Assembly (NCBI RefSeq): GCF_013114835.1
Contig: NZ_JAAVLW010000011.1
Location: 62,001-126,000, forward strand
Direction: 5' to 3'
DNA length: 64,000 nt
DNA from: Bradyrhizobium archetypum
GTDB taxonomy: Bacteria; Pseudomonadota; Alphaproteobacteria; Rhizobiales; Xanthobacteraceae
Shown: piece by piece, positions 52,011 to 61,461 of the stretch
How the letters are laid out: every line of letters starts with the position of its first letter
Position numbering within the stretch: the first letter of the stretch is position 1
Notes under the pieces: model-generated
What the model saw: only the letters and a program-made list of their open reading frames with translations
The model's database searches: none
What the model was told of the DNA's origin: nothing
Program-made: the position numbers and the translations under genes

Positions 52011-52157
52011 ACTCGCCGCGCTGTGTAGGGGGCGGACCGTTACGGGTCAATAGCGCCGGCGCGGCAAATTCGTGGTTTGGCTGGTTCTAATTCTCTTTGG
52101 ATAGCTAAAGGTTAGTTCGGCTTCTTCAACCGCCTGGCGCCAATCGATCCAGGGCGG

Positions 52158-54836
52158 TCAATTGATCTCCCGGCGAACTTCCGAGGCGACCGGCTGGGAC
52201 TGGGTGGAAACCGTCGGCAGGCTGACGGGCCGCAGCCCGATCAGTTCCGCCGTCCGCACCGCGCTGTTGCGCCAGAAGGCGAAGGAATTGGCGCGGGAGT
52301 TTTCCAACAGCGCGATCGAGACCGCCGCGAGGAACGGCAGGCTTTGCAGCACCAGCACGCCCGCGAAGATGTAGATCTCGCGCACTTCCTTGTAGCCGTT
52401 GGTGACGACCAGGACGGCGGCGCCGATCAAGAGCAGCACGCCGATTACGGCTTCCCAGAACGCCTGGAATTCGATCGACATCCGCGACAGGCCTCCCTTG
52501 GAGGTGCGGGCGAAGGCGAGATGCTCGGTGATCAGGCCCTGCGCCACGGCGCGCGACACCGTCCACTGCACGCTCATCGCCGCGACCATCGCGCCGAGCA
52601 TCTGGCCGGCCTTGATCTTCACCCTTAGACGATAGAGCGCGACGAAATGCACCAGCGAGACCACGAAGGAGGCGATGATCGGCAGCGTCAGGATCTTGTC
52701 GGGAATGGCGATGTCGGCAAACGCCACGATCGGCACCCAGACCAGATTGAGGATTGCGACCACCACGCCGAGGCTTTCGGCGCCTAGCCAGTTCAGCCAG
52801 CCCAGCGAGAACTCGCGGCGCTGGTCCGGCGTCAGCCGGCTGGCGCCGGGCAGGAACCGCCGCCAGTGCTTCTTGACGATCTGGAAGCCGCCATAGGCCC
52901 AGCGGTGGCGCTGCTTCTTGAACGCCTCATAGGTGTCGGGCAGCAGACCCTCGCCATAGCGAACGTTGGTGTAGTGCGTCAGCCAGCCCTGCTGCTGGAT
53001 GGTCAGGCCGAGGTCGGTGTCCTCGCAGATGGTGTCGCTGGACCAGCCGCCGGCCATGTCCATCGCGGCGCGGCGGATCAGGCACATCGTGCCGTGCACG
53101 ATGATCGCGTTGAACTCGTTGCGCTGGACCATGCCGATGTCGAAGAAACCGGCATATTCGCCGTTCATGATGTAGTGCATCAGCGAGAGATCGCCGTCGC
53201 GATGCTCCTGCGGCGCCTGCACCAGGCCGACGCGCGGGTCGGCGAACACCGGGACCAGATCCTTCAGCCAGTCCGGATGCACGACATAGTCGGCGTCGAT
53301 GATGCCGATGATCTCGGCATCGGCCGCGGTGCGCTCCATGGCGATGCGAAGCGCGCCGGCCTTGAAGCCCTGCACCTTCTCGGCATTGATGAACTTGAAG
53401 CGTTCGCCGAGCGCGCGGCAGTGATCCTGGATCGGACGCCAGAACTCCGGGTCGGGCGTGTTATTGATGATGCAGACGCATTCGAAGTTCGGGTAGTCGA
53501 GCCGCGACACCGCATCCAGCGTCTGCTTCAGCATCTCGACCGGCTCGTAATAAGCCGGGATGTGAATCGACACCTTTGGAAAGGCGACGTTCTCGCCGAT
53601 GGTGGCAGGCGCCACTGCCGCGCTCTTGGTAATCAGCCGGCGCGGGCCGCGGCCGAAGGCGATCGCCGCGATCTCGTCGATGCGCGCCATTGCGATCAGG
53701 ATCAGCGGAACCAATAGGATCAGGCCGAGCGTCAGCGCAAACGCCGAGCCGAACACGAAATAATGCCCGGCCCAGTAGGCGAACACGGTGGAAACCCAGG
53801 CGCCGACGCCATTGGCGGCTGCGGAAAGCACCAGGGCCTGCATGACGGTCGGCCGCTCGATCCGCAGGATCGGCAGCGACATCAGGATGCCGACGAGCAG
53901 CGCAATCGCGGCCAGCTTCCAGTAGTTCTCGTTTACGATCGGGCCGGTCCAGGCGAATTTCGGCTCGCGGTTGGCGTCAAGGATGCCCCAGTAGGGGCCG
54001 ACACCGCCTTCGAAGAATTTCCAGGGCTGATCGATCGCCTCGACGATGTTGTATTCCATGCCGATCGCTTCGGCACGGGTGACGAAGTTGCGCAGCACCG
54101 AGGCCTGCTCGAACGGGCCGGGTTCGGCGTTCTTCAAATTATAGCCGGCGCTGGGCCAGCCGAATTCGGCAATGACGATGCGCTTGCCGGGGAATTTTTC
54201 ACGCAACAGCCCGTAAAGATAGACGGCCTGATCGACCGCCTGCTTGTCGGTGAAATTTTCCCAATAGGGCAGCACGTGCGCGGCGATGAAATCGACGGAA
54301 GACGCCAGTTCCGGATTGTCGCGCCAGATGTTCCAGATTTCGCCTGTGGTGACGGGGACATTGACCGCCTTCTTCACCCGCTTGATCAGGTCGACCAGGT
54401 CTTCGACCTTCTGCTCGCCGCGGTAGATGGTTTCGTTGCCTACGACGATGCCGTTGACGTTGCTGTTGCGCTTGGCGAGCGTGATCGCCGCGTCGATCTC
54501 GCGTTCGTTGCGGTCGGCATTCTTGTCGATCCAGGCGCCGACGGTGACCTTGAGGCCGAACTCGGCGGCGATCGGCGGCACCAGTTCGACGCCGCCCGTG
54601 GAAGAGTAGAGACGAATCGCGCGCGTGATCGTCGACAGCTTCTTCAAGTCCGCGCGGATTTTCTCGATCTGCGGAATATTGTCGACGTCGGGGTGGGCGC
54701 TTCCTTCGAACGGCGCGTAGGAGACGCTGGGCAGGATGCCCCGGAAATCGGGGGCGGGCTGCTTGTCCTGGAACAAGCCCCACAGCCCGGCGTGAGCTGC
54801 GGTTACAAACAGCAGAACGGCAACGACGGCACGCAT
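52158..54836 (-). CDS. ndvB: NdvB-type cyclic beta-(1,3),(1,6)-glucan synthase (GH17-like plus GT2)
   Basis: The 892-residue protein has a signal/first helix (VVAVLLFVTAAHAGLW), an N-terminal GH17-like domain with NGIVVGNETIYRGE and IAEFGWPSAGYN, then membrane helices and a GT2 domain with VSIHIPAYYEPVEMLKQTLD, DADYVVHPDWL, EDTDLG and QRHRWAYGG. Several C-terminal helices follow. The size (about 99 kDa) and neighbourhood match NdvB of Bradyrhizobium japonicum, which makes cyclic beta-glucans needed for hypo-osmotic adaptation and effective nodulation. Confidence 0.85.
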   Translation of the reverse strand: MRAVVAVLLFVTAAHAGLWGLFQDKQPAPDFRGILPSVSYAPFEGSAHPDVDNIPQIEKIRADLKKLSTITRAIRLYSSTGGVELVPPIAAEFGLKVTVGAWIDKNADRNEREIDAAITLAKRNSNVNGIVVGNETIYRGEQKVEDLVDLIKRVKKAVNVPVTTGEIWNIWRDNPELASSVDFIAAHVLPYWENFTDKQAVDQAVYLYGLLREKFPGKRIVIAEFGWPSAGYNLKNAEPGPFEQASVLRNFVTRAEAIGMEYNIVEAIDQPWKFFEGGVGPYWGILDANREPKFAWTGPIVNENYWKLAAIALLVGILMSLPILRIERPTVMQALVLSAAANGVGAWVSTVFAYWAGHYFVFGSAFALTLGLILLVPLILIAMARIDEIAAIAFGRGPRRLITKSAAVAPATIGENVAFPKVSIHIPAYYEPVEMLKQTLDAVSRLDYPNFECVCIINNTPDPEFWRPIQDHCRALGERFKFINAEKVQGFKAGALRIAMERTAADAEIIGIIDADYVVHPDWLKDLVPVFADPRVGLVQAPQEHRDGDLSLMHYIMNGEYAGFFDIGMVQRNEFNAIIVHGTMCLIRRAAMDMAGGWSSDTICEDTDLGLTIQQQGWLTHYTNVRYGEGLLPDTYEAFKKQRHRWAYGGFQIVKKHWRRFLPGASRLTPDQRREFSLGWLNWLGAESLGVVVAILNLVWVPIVAFADIAIPDKILTLPIIASFVVSLVHFVALYRLRVKIKAGQMLGAMVAAMSVQWTVSRAVAQGLITEHLAFARTSKGGLSRMSIEFQAFWEAVIGVLLLIGAAVLVVTNGYKEVREIYIFAGVLVLQSLPFLAAVSIALLENSRANSFAFWRNSAVRTAELIGLRPVSLPTVSTQSQPVASEVRREIN

Positions 54837-55051
54837 CGAGGGCTAAACCATACGGGGCTGCAATTTATGGGAAGCGAACCTGTCCCCTAGGTTCGACCGG
54901 CACGGCGGCGTCATAAGGATAGTCCTGCCCTGCGTTTTCACAACTGGTATGACGCCATGACTTTTTTAAGGACGGCGTTTTCCGGGCGCGAGCAATCCAA
55001 ACACCGGACCAATAGGATCGTTCCTCTGAACGCATCCTGAATGGCGGATGT

Positions 55052-55627
55052 CTATTTCGCCGGGGCAGGCGCGGCGCTGGGGGCCGGCGAGGGCGAGGCG
55101 GCCGGCGCCGGTGTTGCGTTGCCGGCGGTCGCCGGCGCCGCTGGCGCCGGGCTTGCCGCGGCGGCCTGAGGCTGCGCACCCGGATTGATCCAGCAGGCCT
55201 GGATGCGGCTGGAAAGGGTTTCCGCCACTTTCGGGTCGATCTGGCCGCCAAAGCGCGTCAGGCAGCGGAAGGCGGCCTGGACATGGCCGCCCGGGCAGCC
55301 GAACCGGTCGTAAAGGTCGAGATGCCGGAATGCCGTATCGAGATCGTCCCGCCACATCAGGCTTACCACCCGGCGGCCGAGCCAGACGCATTCGGGATTT
55401 CCGGCCGGGCCGTTGATGGCCTGGGCCGCCTCGACGAATTCGTCGGCCTTGCGCTGATTGTCCTTGCTGGCATCAGCGGCGTTGGCCGGCGGCTTGCCTT
55501 GCTGATCCTGGGGGGCCGGGGTGCCGCTCTGGGCCAACGCGCCAGCCGATCCGATCAGGAGGGCCAGGCCGGCAGCGGCAAAGCGCCTCAAAATCGCAAC
55601 TCTTGGATCAAGCACCCGTCGACGCAT
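55052..55627 (-). CDS. ndvD: NdvD-like protein between ndvB and ndvC
   Basis: The 191-residue protein has a signal/TM segment (FAAAGLALLIGSAGALAQ), a central domain with NPECVWLGRRVVSLMWRDDL and AFRCLTRFGGQIDPKVAETL, and a long Ala/Pro-rich tail. NdvD was reported as an essential protein of cyclic glucan synthesis or export with one membrane segment, lying in the ndvB-ndvC interval in Bradyrhizobium; this matches position and topology. ATG 55627 has GGGGA upstream; a start at 55714 would add 29 residues. Confidence 0.65.
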   Translation of the reverse strand: MRRRVLDPRVAILRRFAAAGLALLIGSAGALAQSGTPAPQDQQGKPPANAADASKDNQRKADEFVEAAQAINGPAGNPECVWLGRRVVSLMWRDDLDTAFRHLDLYDRFGCPGGHVQAAFRCLTRFGGQIDPKVAETLSSRIQACWINPGAQPQAAAASPAPAAPATAGNATPAPAASPSPAPSAAPAPAK

Positions 55628-55874
55628 ACATTCCCCGATCAGTTTCCAGCCGCTTGGCCGGTGTGGTGGTTTTGGCTTGTTGCCGCCCAAATAGGTCCCC
55701 AATGCGGCGGACACGTTGGCGATTCACATGACGGGTATTTCGGATTTTGTCCAGCAAAGTCACAACTTTATCGACGCGGTGGTAAAACTGCCGCAGGGGA
55801 TGGGGCGCAATAGGGCCATCGTGCATCTTGGCAGAACGCCGATGAACGGGTAATCGACGGTCCCCGCCCGGAGG

Positions 55875-57500
55875 ATGGAACCGATTTCTCTTCGTACGCC
55901 GCTGGCGCTTCTCCTGTCATCGCTAGGTATGATTGCGGCCCTGTGGTGGTGGCTCGCCACGCCGATCACGCTTGCGCGCGCGCCGATCGACCCCACCGCC
56001 AAGCTGCAATGCGTGTCATACGCCCCGTTCCGGGGCGCGCAGACGCCGCTGATACCGACCACGCAAATCCCGCCTGAACAGATCGCGCAGGATCTGGCGC
56101 AGCTCGCCAAGATCACCGACTGCGTGCGGACCTATTCGATCGAGAACGGGCTCGATCAGGTTCCGGCACAGGCCGCCAAGGTCGGCCTGAAGGTGATCCA
56201 GGGCATCTGGCTCTCGAGCAGCCGCACCAAGAACCTCGCGCAGATCTCGGTTGCGATCGAGCTGACCAAGGAACATCCCGACGTCATCATCGCGCTGGTG
56301 GTCGGCAACGAGGTGCTGCTGCGCGGCGAGATGACGACATCGGACCTCGCAGCCCATATCCGCTCGGTGAAGTCGCGCGTCACCGTGCCCGTGACCTATG
56401 CCGATGTCTGGGAATTCTGGCTGCGCAACCGCGAAATCTATGACGCGGTCGACTTCGTCACGATCCACATCCTGCCGTACTGGGAAGACATGCCGGTACG
56501 CGCGAAACACGCCGCCAGCCATGTCGACGATATCCGCAAGCGAATGGCGGTGGCATTTCCGAACAAGGAAATCCTGATCGGCGAGACCGGTTGGCCGAGC
56601 GCGGGAAGGATGCGCGAAGGCGCGCTGCCGTCGCGCACCAACCAGGCGCGCGTCGTGTCCGAAATTCTCGACCTCGCCAAGCGCGAAAAATTTCGCGTCA
56701 ACCTGATCGAGGCCTACGACCAGCCGTGGAAGCGCCAGCTCGAAGGCACCGTCGGCGGCTACTGGGGCATGATCGATGATGCGCAGCGGGCGGTGAAATA
56801 TCCGCCCGGCGAGCCGATCAGCAATTATCCGTCCTGGAAGCTGCAGATGGGATGCGGCATGGCGCTCAGCGCCCTCGTGTTCCTGGTGGGCTGGCTGACG
56901 ATGCGGCGGCGGCCGTGGAAGCCAGGGCTCGCAGCATGGATCGCGGTCGGCACGTCGGCGACGACCGCCGGCATGCTGCTCGGGGTTGCCGCGGACAAGA
57001 TGTATTACGAAAGCTATGGGGCCGGAGGCTGGCTGCAATGGGGGGCGCTGCTGGCGGCCGCCATCGCCTCACCGCTATTGTGCGCGAACGCGGCGATGTC
57101 GGGACGGCCGCTGCCGACCTTTCTCGAACTGCTCGGGCCGCGCGATTTCCGGACCAAGTCGGCGCTCGCAGTGCTGCTCGGCATTGTGTTGGGCGTCACC
57201 ACGGTGATCGCGGCGCAAACCGCGCTCGGCTTTGCGTTCGACCCCCGCTACCGCGATTTTCCATTCGCTTCGCTGACCATGGCGGTGGTGCCGTTTGCGG
57301 CCTTGATGCTGCTCAACCGGCCGAAAGACGGCGTGCGTCCGATCGCCGAGTCGGCGTTTGCCGGATTGCTGCTCGCAGCCGCGCTCTTCACCGGTATCAA
57401 CGAAGGCAACCAGAACTGGCAGTCGATGTGGACCTGCGCGATCTATCTGTTGCTCGCGCTCACGCTGTGGCGGGCGCGGGCCGTGCAAATCCCAAAATAA
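55875..57500 (+). CDS. ndvC: NdvC-like GH17-type membrane protein
   Basis: The 541-residue protein has an N-terminal membrane helix (ALLLSSLGMIAALWWWLATP), a GH17-like domain with the acid-type motif IIALVVGNEVLLRGE and the nucleophile motif LIGETGWPSAG, and about six C-terminal helices. NdvC of Bradyrhizobium resembles yeast beta-glucanosyltransferase and is needed for the beta-1,6 linkages of the cyclic glucan. Start ATG 55875 lies about 250 bp from ndvD, with a divergent promoter between them. Confidence 0.8.
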   Translation: MEPISLRTPLALLLSSLGMIAALWWWLATPITLARAPIDPTAKLQCVSYAPFRGAQTPLIPTTQIPPEQIAQDLAQLAKITDCVRTYSIENGLDQVPAQAAKVGLKVIQGIWLSSSRTKNLAQISVAIELTKEHPDVIIALVVGNEVLLRGEMTTSDLAAHIRSVKSRVTVPVTYADVWEFWLRNREIYDAVDFVTIHILPYWEDMPVRAKHAASHVDDIRKRMAVAFPNKEILIGETGWPSAGRMREGALPSRTNQARVVSEILDLAKREKFRVNLIEAYDQPWKRQLEGTVGGYWGMIDDAQRAVKYPPGEPISNYPSWKLQMGCGMALSALVFLVGWLTMRRRPWKPGLAAWIAVGTSATTAGMLLGVAADKMYYESYGAGGWLQWGALLAAAIASPLLCANAAMSGRPLPTFLELLGPRDFRTKSALAVLLGIVLGVTTVIAAQTALGFAFDPRYRDFPFASLTMAVVPFAALMLLNRPKDGVRPIAESAFAGLLLAAALFTGINEGNQNWQSMWTCAIYLLLALTLWRARAVQIPK

Positions 57501-57840
57501 GCAGGCCGATCGCAATTCCCGACAGCACGATATTGTAGAGCACGATTCCGAGTCCCGCCGCGATCAGGCCGCCGGTCAAGAGCACGATCGACGGCCGCAT
57601 GACGTGAAGCGTCGCGATCACAAGCGCGGTGATGCCGAACACCGAATTCTTGAACAGGTAGGTGGCGAGCGTGCGCGACTTGCACAGCATGGTTTGCAGG
57701 CCGGCGTCGCAGGCCAGCGCGACAGTGGAGAACTCGATCGCAAGGTAGCGAAGATAGAGCGCATAACCGACGGTGACGAAGCCGATCACCAACAGGAATT
57801 GCACTTGATAGGGCGTGAGCCGGAACGGGGATTTTTTCAT
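57460..57840 (-). CDS. Small four-helix membrane protein
   Basis: The 126-residue protein starts MKKSPFRLTPYQVQFLLVIG and has four hydrophobic segments, with a conserved-looking loop CDAGLQTMLCKSRTLATYLF. Its 3' end overlaps the end of ndvC by 41 bases on the opposite strand. No family recognised; it may serve the glucan machinery by location only. Confidence 0.6.
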   Translation of the reverse strand: MKKSPFRLTPYQVQFLLVIGFVTVGYALYLRYLAIEFSTVALACDAGLQTMLCKSRTLATYLFKNSVFGITALVIATLHVMRPSIVLLTGGLIAAGLGIVLYNIVLSGIAIGLLILGFARPAPATA

Positions 57841-57936
57841 GCGCGCAATATGGTCGGGATTGGCTGTTGGGACAAGCGTTCAACTCCCGTGAGAACGCAA
57901 GTCAGAAATGCGCCGTAACGCGCTGTAGCCAAAAGC

Positions 57937-59217
57937 CTATTGTGAATTCTTCTTGCCGAAGATGGACGAAAATGTCGTCTGCGTTGGCTCCGGCGGCGGC
58001 TCCGGCTTCTTCGGCGGCTCCTCAACGACTGTCGCCGCCGACTGCTTGGCGATGCCGCGCCGGCGCGGGCCGGGCTTGGCGGCAGTAGGCGGCGGATCGT
58101 TCAACGACAGCCGCTGGCCATCGAAGATCGCGGTCTCGCACGGCCGGTTGTTTTCCATCAGCACGGCGCAGATCCTGGCGGCAGCGCCGGCGTCGTTCAG
58201 CGGACCGGCGACCAGGCGAAGCTGCATGCCGAGCCCGTTGGTGCCTTCCTTGATGACGATGATTGGACGCAGTGGCGCGAGCGGCGCGTTCGATCTCGAT
58301 TTCAACAGCCCGCGCCACAACGCGCGCAGGCCGTTCACGGAATTGGCGGTGCCGAGATCAACCCCGAATTCGGTCCGCTGCAGCGAGACCTGTGGCCCGG
58401 CATCTTCTGCATCCGAATCGCTCGACGCCGACGCCACGACATCCGGGAGCGGGCTCGCGATCACCGGACCAGAGGCTTTGCCCGGCTCGATCAGTCTGGC
58501 GGCTGCCGGATCGGGTGGGGCCATCATCGACTGGGACGCCATCAGCGGCGTGGCGGGCGAAGCTTTTGCGGCGTCCTGCTTGACCGTGTCGGCTTTTGCA
58601 GTTTCCGGCTTGCCGTTGTCCGCTTTGGCAGGGTCGGGCTTCGCGGTATCCTTTGCAGCGGAGGAGACCGTCGCCGGGCCGGGCTCGGCCGCGGCGATAC
58701 CGGCCGCGGACTTGTTGGGGACGGGCGCTGTGGGCGGAGCGGCTGCCACCGGCCCGGCGGTCGGCGAAGGCGGCGGGCTTTGCACGGCCGGCGGTTCCGC
58801 ACTCGGCGCCGGCGGCGAGGCGGACGCCGGCCCTTGCCTTCCAATGGCGCCGGTAACCGAATCGAGCCCTTGTTCCAGGCTGGTGACACGCGCATACAGC
58901 CTGTCGCGGTCGGTATTCAGTGTCTCGATCGCCGCAGCAAGCCGCCGTGCCTCGTTCTGGGTTTCCCTGGCGACCGTCTGGATCTGCTGCGCCTGCCGGG
59001 TCAGATCGGCCGCGGCGACCTGGTCCCGCTTCAGGCCGAGCGAGGACTGGTTGGCCATCACCGCCAGAATCACCGCAGCCGTCGCGGCGACGCCCCAGGA
59101 TCCGATGCGCCAGAGCGCGCGGCGGTCGAGCTCGTCTTCGTCGGCCAACAGGTTGCTCAGCACGCCGCCGCTGTCATCCGCCTCGAAGTCTGCGAGATGG
59201 TCAGGTTTTTTGGCCAA
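57937..59217 (-). CDS. Membrane-anchored SPOR-like protein
   Basis: The 426-residue protein has an N-terminal cytoplasmic region, one membrane helix (WGVAATAAVILAVMANQ), a coiled coil (VARETQNEARRLAAAIETLN), a long Pro/Ala linker and a C-terminal domain with FGVDLGTANSVNGLRALWRG and GMQLRLVAGPLNDAGAAARI, which has the shape of a SPOR domain. SPOR domains bind denuded peptidoglycan at the division site. It is divergent from glmU, a precursor gene of the cell wall. Confidence 0.7.
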   Translation of the reverse strand: MAKKPDHLADFEADDSGGVLSNLLADEDELDRRALWRIGSWGVAATAAVILAVMANQSSLGLKRDQVAAADLTRQAQQIQTVARETQNEARRLAAAIETLNTDRDRLYARVTSLEQGLDSVTGAIGRQGPASASPPAPSAEPPAVQSPPPSPTAGPVAAAPPTAPVPNKSAAGIAAAEPGPATVSSAAKDTAKPDPAKADNGKPETAKADTVKQDAAKASPATPLMASQSMMAPPDPAAARLIEPGKASGPVIASPLPDVVASASSDSDAEDAGPQVSLQRTEFGVDLGTANSVNGLRALWRGLLKSRSNAPLAPLRPIIVIKEGTNGLGMQLRLVAGPLNDAGAAARICAVLMENNRPCETAIFDGQRLSLNDPPPTAAKPGPRRRGIAKQSAATVVEEPPKKPEPPPEPTQTTFSSIFGKKNSQ

Positions 59218-59382
59218 ACGCCCTCGGCCCTCCTCAAGGCCCGCCGAATCACGGATTAAACACTAACAGGAAATGCGCGGCCCACCTGAATCCGGACATT
59301 TTCGGGGCAGCGAATCGGTTTGATCTCCAGTGGAAAACAATTAAAGACGGCCGGCGCAACCGTGTTGGCCTTGAGGACCAGA

Positions 59383-60738
59383 ATGACCGCTCGATCCAGC
59401 CTGACTGTCGTGCTTGCCGCCGGCGAGGGCACGCGCATGCGATCCGCGCTGCCCAAGGTGCTGCACCAGGTCGCCGGCCAATCGCTGCTGGCCCATGTGC
59501 TGGATGCGGCCCCGCACGGAACCGGCGCTTCGCTCGCCGTCGTGATCGGGCCGGATCACAAGGCGGTGGCCGACGAGGTCAGGCGGGTGCGCGCCGATGC
59601 GGCGACCTTCGTTCAGGCCGAGCGGCTTGGCACGGCGCATGCCGTGCTGGCGGCCCGCGAGGCGATCGCCCGCGGCGCCGACGATCTCCTGGTGGCGTTC
59701 GGCGACACGCCGCTGATTTCGGCGGAGACGTTTGCCCGGCTCCGCGCGCCGCTGGAACAGCGCGCGGCGCTCGCAGTGCTCGGCTTCCGCGCCGCCGATC
59801 CGACCGGCTATGGCCGGCTGCTGCTCGACGGCGATCGCCTGGTGGCGATCCGCGAGCATGCCGATGCCACGGCAGAGGAGCGCAAGGTCACGCTGTGCAA
59901 TGCCGGCGTGATGGCGTTCGACGGCCGCCGAGCACTGGAAATTCTCGACCGGATCGGCAATGCCAACAGCAAGGGCGAATATTATCTGGTCGATGCCGTC
60001 GAAATCGTCAGGGAAATGGGATTGGAGGCCGTCGTGATCGAAACCAGCGAGGATGAAGTGCGCGGCATCAACAACAAGACCCAGCTTGCGGAGGCGGAAG
60101 CCGTCATGCAGGCGCGGCTGCGCCAGGCGGCGCTCGATGCCGGCGTGACGCTGGTCGCGCCGGAGACGGTTTATCTCGCCGCCGATACGAAGTTCGGCAG
60201 CGACGTCACCATCGAGCCGTTTGTCGTGATCGGCCCCGGCGTCACCATCGGCGACGGCGCGGTGATCCATTCGTTCTCGCACATCGTGCTGTCTTCGATC
60301 GGCAAGAACGCACTGGTCGGTCCCTTTGCCCGCATGCGCCCGGGCTCATCGCTCGGCGAGGGCGCCAAGATCGGCAACTTCGTCGAGACCAAGGCCGCGA
60401 CGATCGAAGCCGGCGCCAAGATCAACCATCTCTCCTATGTCGGCGACGCCCATGTCGGCGCCAAGGCCAATCTCGGCGCCGGCACCATCACCTGCAACTA
60501 TGACGGCTTCTTCAAGCACAAGACCACGATCGGCGAGGGCGCCTTCATCGGCACCCACGCCTCACTGGTGGCGCCGGTGAAAATCGGCAACGGCGCCTAT
60601 ATCGGCTCGGGCTCCGTCATCACCAAGGACGTGCCCGACGACGCGATGGCCGTGGAGCGCAGCCCGCAGACCAACCGCGAGGGCGGGGCGGCAAGGTACC
60701 GCGAGATGAAGCTGCGGGCGAAGGCGAAAGAGGGTTAG
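59383..60738 (+). CDS. glmU: GlmU, bifunctional UDP-GlcNAc synthesis enzyme
   Basis: The 451-residue protein has the N-terminal pyrophosphorylase motif VVLAAGEGTRMRSALPKVLH and the C-terminal left-handed beta-helix of hexapeptide repeats (for example VTIEPFVVIGPGVTIGDGAV), with the acetyltransferase His in EGAKIGNFVETK ... KINHLSYVGDAHVG. It makes UDP-N-acetylglucosamine, precursor of peptidoglycan and LPS. ATG 59383 is chosen with GAGG upstream. Confidence 0.97.
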   Translation: MTARSSLTVVLAAGEGTRMRSALPKVLHQVAGQSLLAHVLDAAPHGTGASLAVVIGPDHKAVADEVRRVRADAATFVQAERLGTAHAVLAAREAIARGADDLLVAFGDTPLISAETFARLRAPLEQRAALAVLGFRAADPTGYGRLLLDGDRLVAIREHADATAEERKVTLCNAGVMAFDGRRALEILDRIGNANSKGEYYLVDAVEIVREMGLEAVVIETSEDEVRGINNKTQLAEAEAVMQARLRQAALDAGVTLVAPETVYLAADTKFGSDVTIEPFVVIGPGVTIGDGAVIHSFSHIVLSSIGKNALVGPFARMRPGSSLGEGAKIGNFVETKAATIEAGAKINHLSYVGDAHVGAKANLGAGTITCNYDGFFKHKTTIGEGAFIGTHASLVAPVKIGNGAYIGSGSVITKDVPDDAMAVERSPQTNREGGAARYREMKLRAKAKEG

Positions 60739-60824
60739 GGGGTGGGATTGTTGAGCTTTCCGCTTCAGACTTCTCAATCGGCGGACACTCGCCAAACCCT
60801 CCGCAACGCCATCGCAGGCGTAGC

Positions 60825-60850
60825 GCATTTAAGTGCACTGTCACCGTAAC
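60825..60850. repeat. Repeat A, inverted copy of the GTGACAGTGCACTTAA element
   Basis: The reverse complement reads GTTACGGTGACAGTGCAC followed by TTAAATGC. The same core appears in direct or inverted orientation at 62336-62592, 63065 and 63957. It lies about 150 bases before the HEPN module. Confidence 0.7.
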
Positions 60851-60996
60851 GCTAGCGGCCGCGCTGCGCGCTTGCGCCCCCTGGAGAGCGGAAGGTAATT
60901 CGCTGGGGAATATGGGGATTACAGGCGGCAGTCTCTTTCCCGAATCACTATTGGAGGTTGTTACTGACACCCTTTAGATCGGTCCAGGGGGCACAT

Positions 60997-61461
60997 GTGT
61001 CAGCCAAATTGCGTATCAAAACCAAGGGAATTGAGATCGAGTGGGAAGGTGAAGTCGAATTCCTCAAATCCGAGGTGCCGGATCTCATTGCCTCAATCAT
61101 CCAAGCGATTGGTGGCGCAGGCAATGATGAAAACGCCGACGAGGTTCCTACGACATCACAGACCAAGACATTCACGACCGCTTCGGCTGCAGCAAAAATG
61201 CAAGCTGGATCGGGGCCCGAGCTCTTCAAGATCGCTCTAGCAAAGCTTCAGATCAGCGATGGAATAGAGCCGGCAAGCCGAGACAAGATCCACGACGAAA
61301 TGAAAAATGCCGCAAGGTTCTACAACCCCAATATGGGTAAGAACCTTACGCAGACAATTGAAGGTTTGCTCTCCCGCGGGGAAATCAACGAGCCATCCAG
61401 CGGCAACTACGCCCTGTCACACGCTGCATACGAAAAATTTGTCGAGAAGCTTAGCTCATGA
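60997..61461 (+). CDS. HEPN-module protein 1: small beta N-domain plus winged-helix-like C-domain
   Basis: The product (154 aa from GTG 60997) has an N-terminal strand-rich segment, KTKGIEIEWEGEVEFLKSE, a Thr/Ser/Ala-rich linker and a C-terminal winged-helix-like domain (LFKIALAKLQISDGIEPASR, MGKNLTQTIEGLLSRGEINE). No catalytic motif is visible. AGGGGG is 5 bases before GTG; TTG 60958 is an alternative. It overlaps the next start by 4 bases (ATGA), so the two are translationally coupled. I do not recognise the family. Confidence 0.7.
   Translation: MSAKLRIKTKGIEIEWEGEVEFLKSEVPDLIASIIQAIGGAGNDENADEVPTTSQTKTFTTASAAAKMQAGSGPELFKIALAKLQISDGIEPASRDKIHDEMKNAARFYNPNMGKNLTQTIEGLLSRGEINEPSSGNYALSHAAYEKFVEKLSS

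Noticed and set aside
53763..54890. A 375-codon plus-strand frame across ndvB
   Set aside because: Antisense shadow of the GH17-like domain of ndvB.
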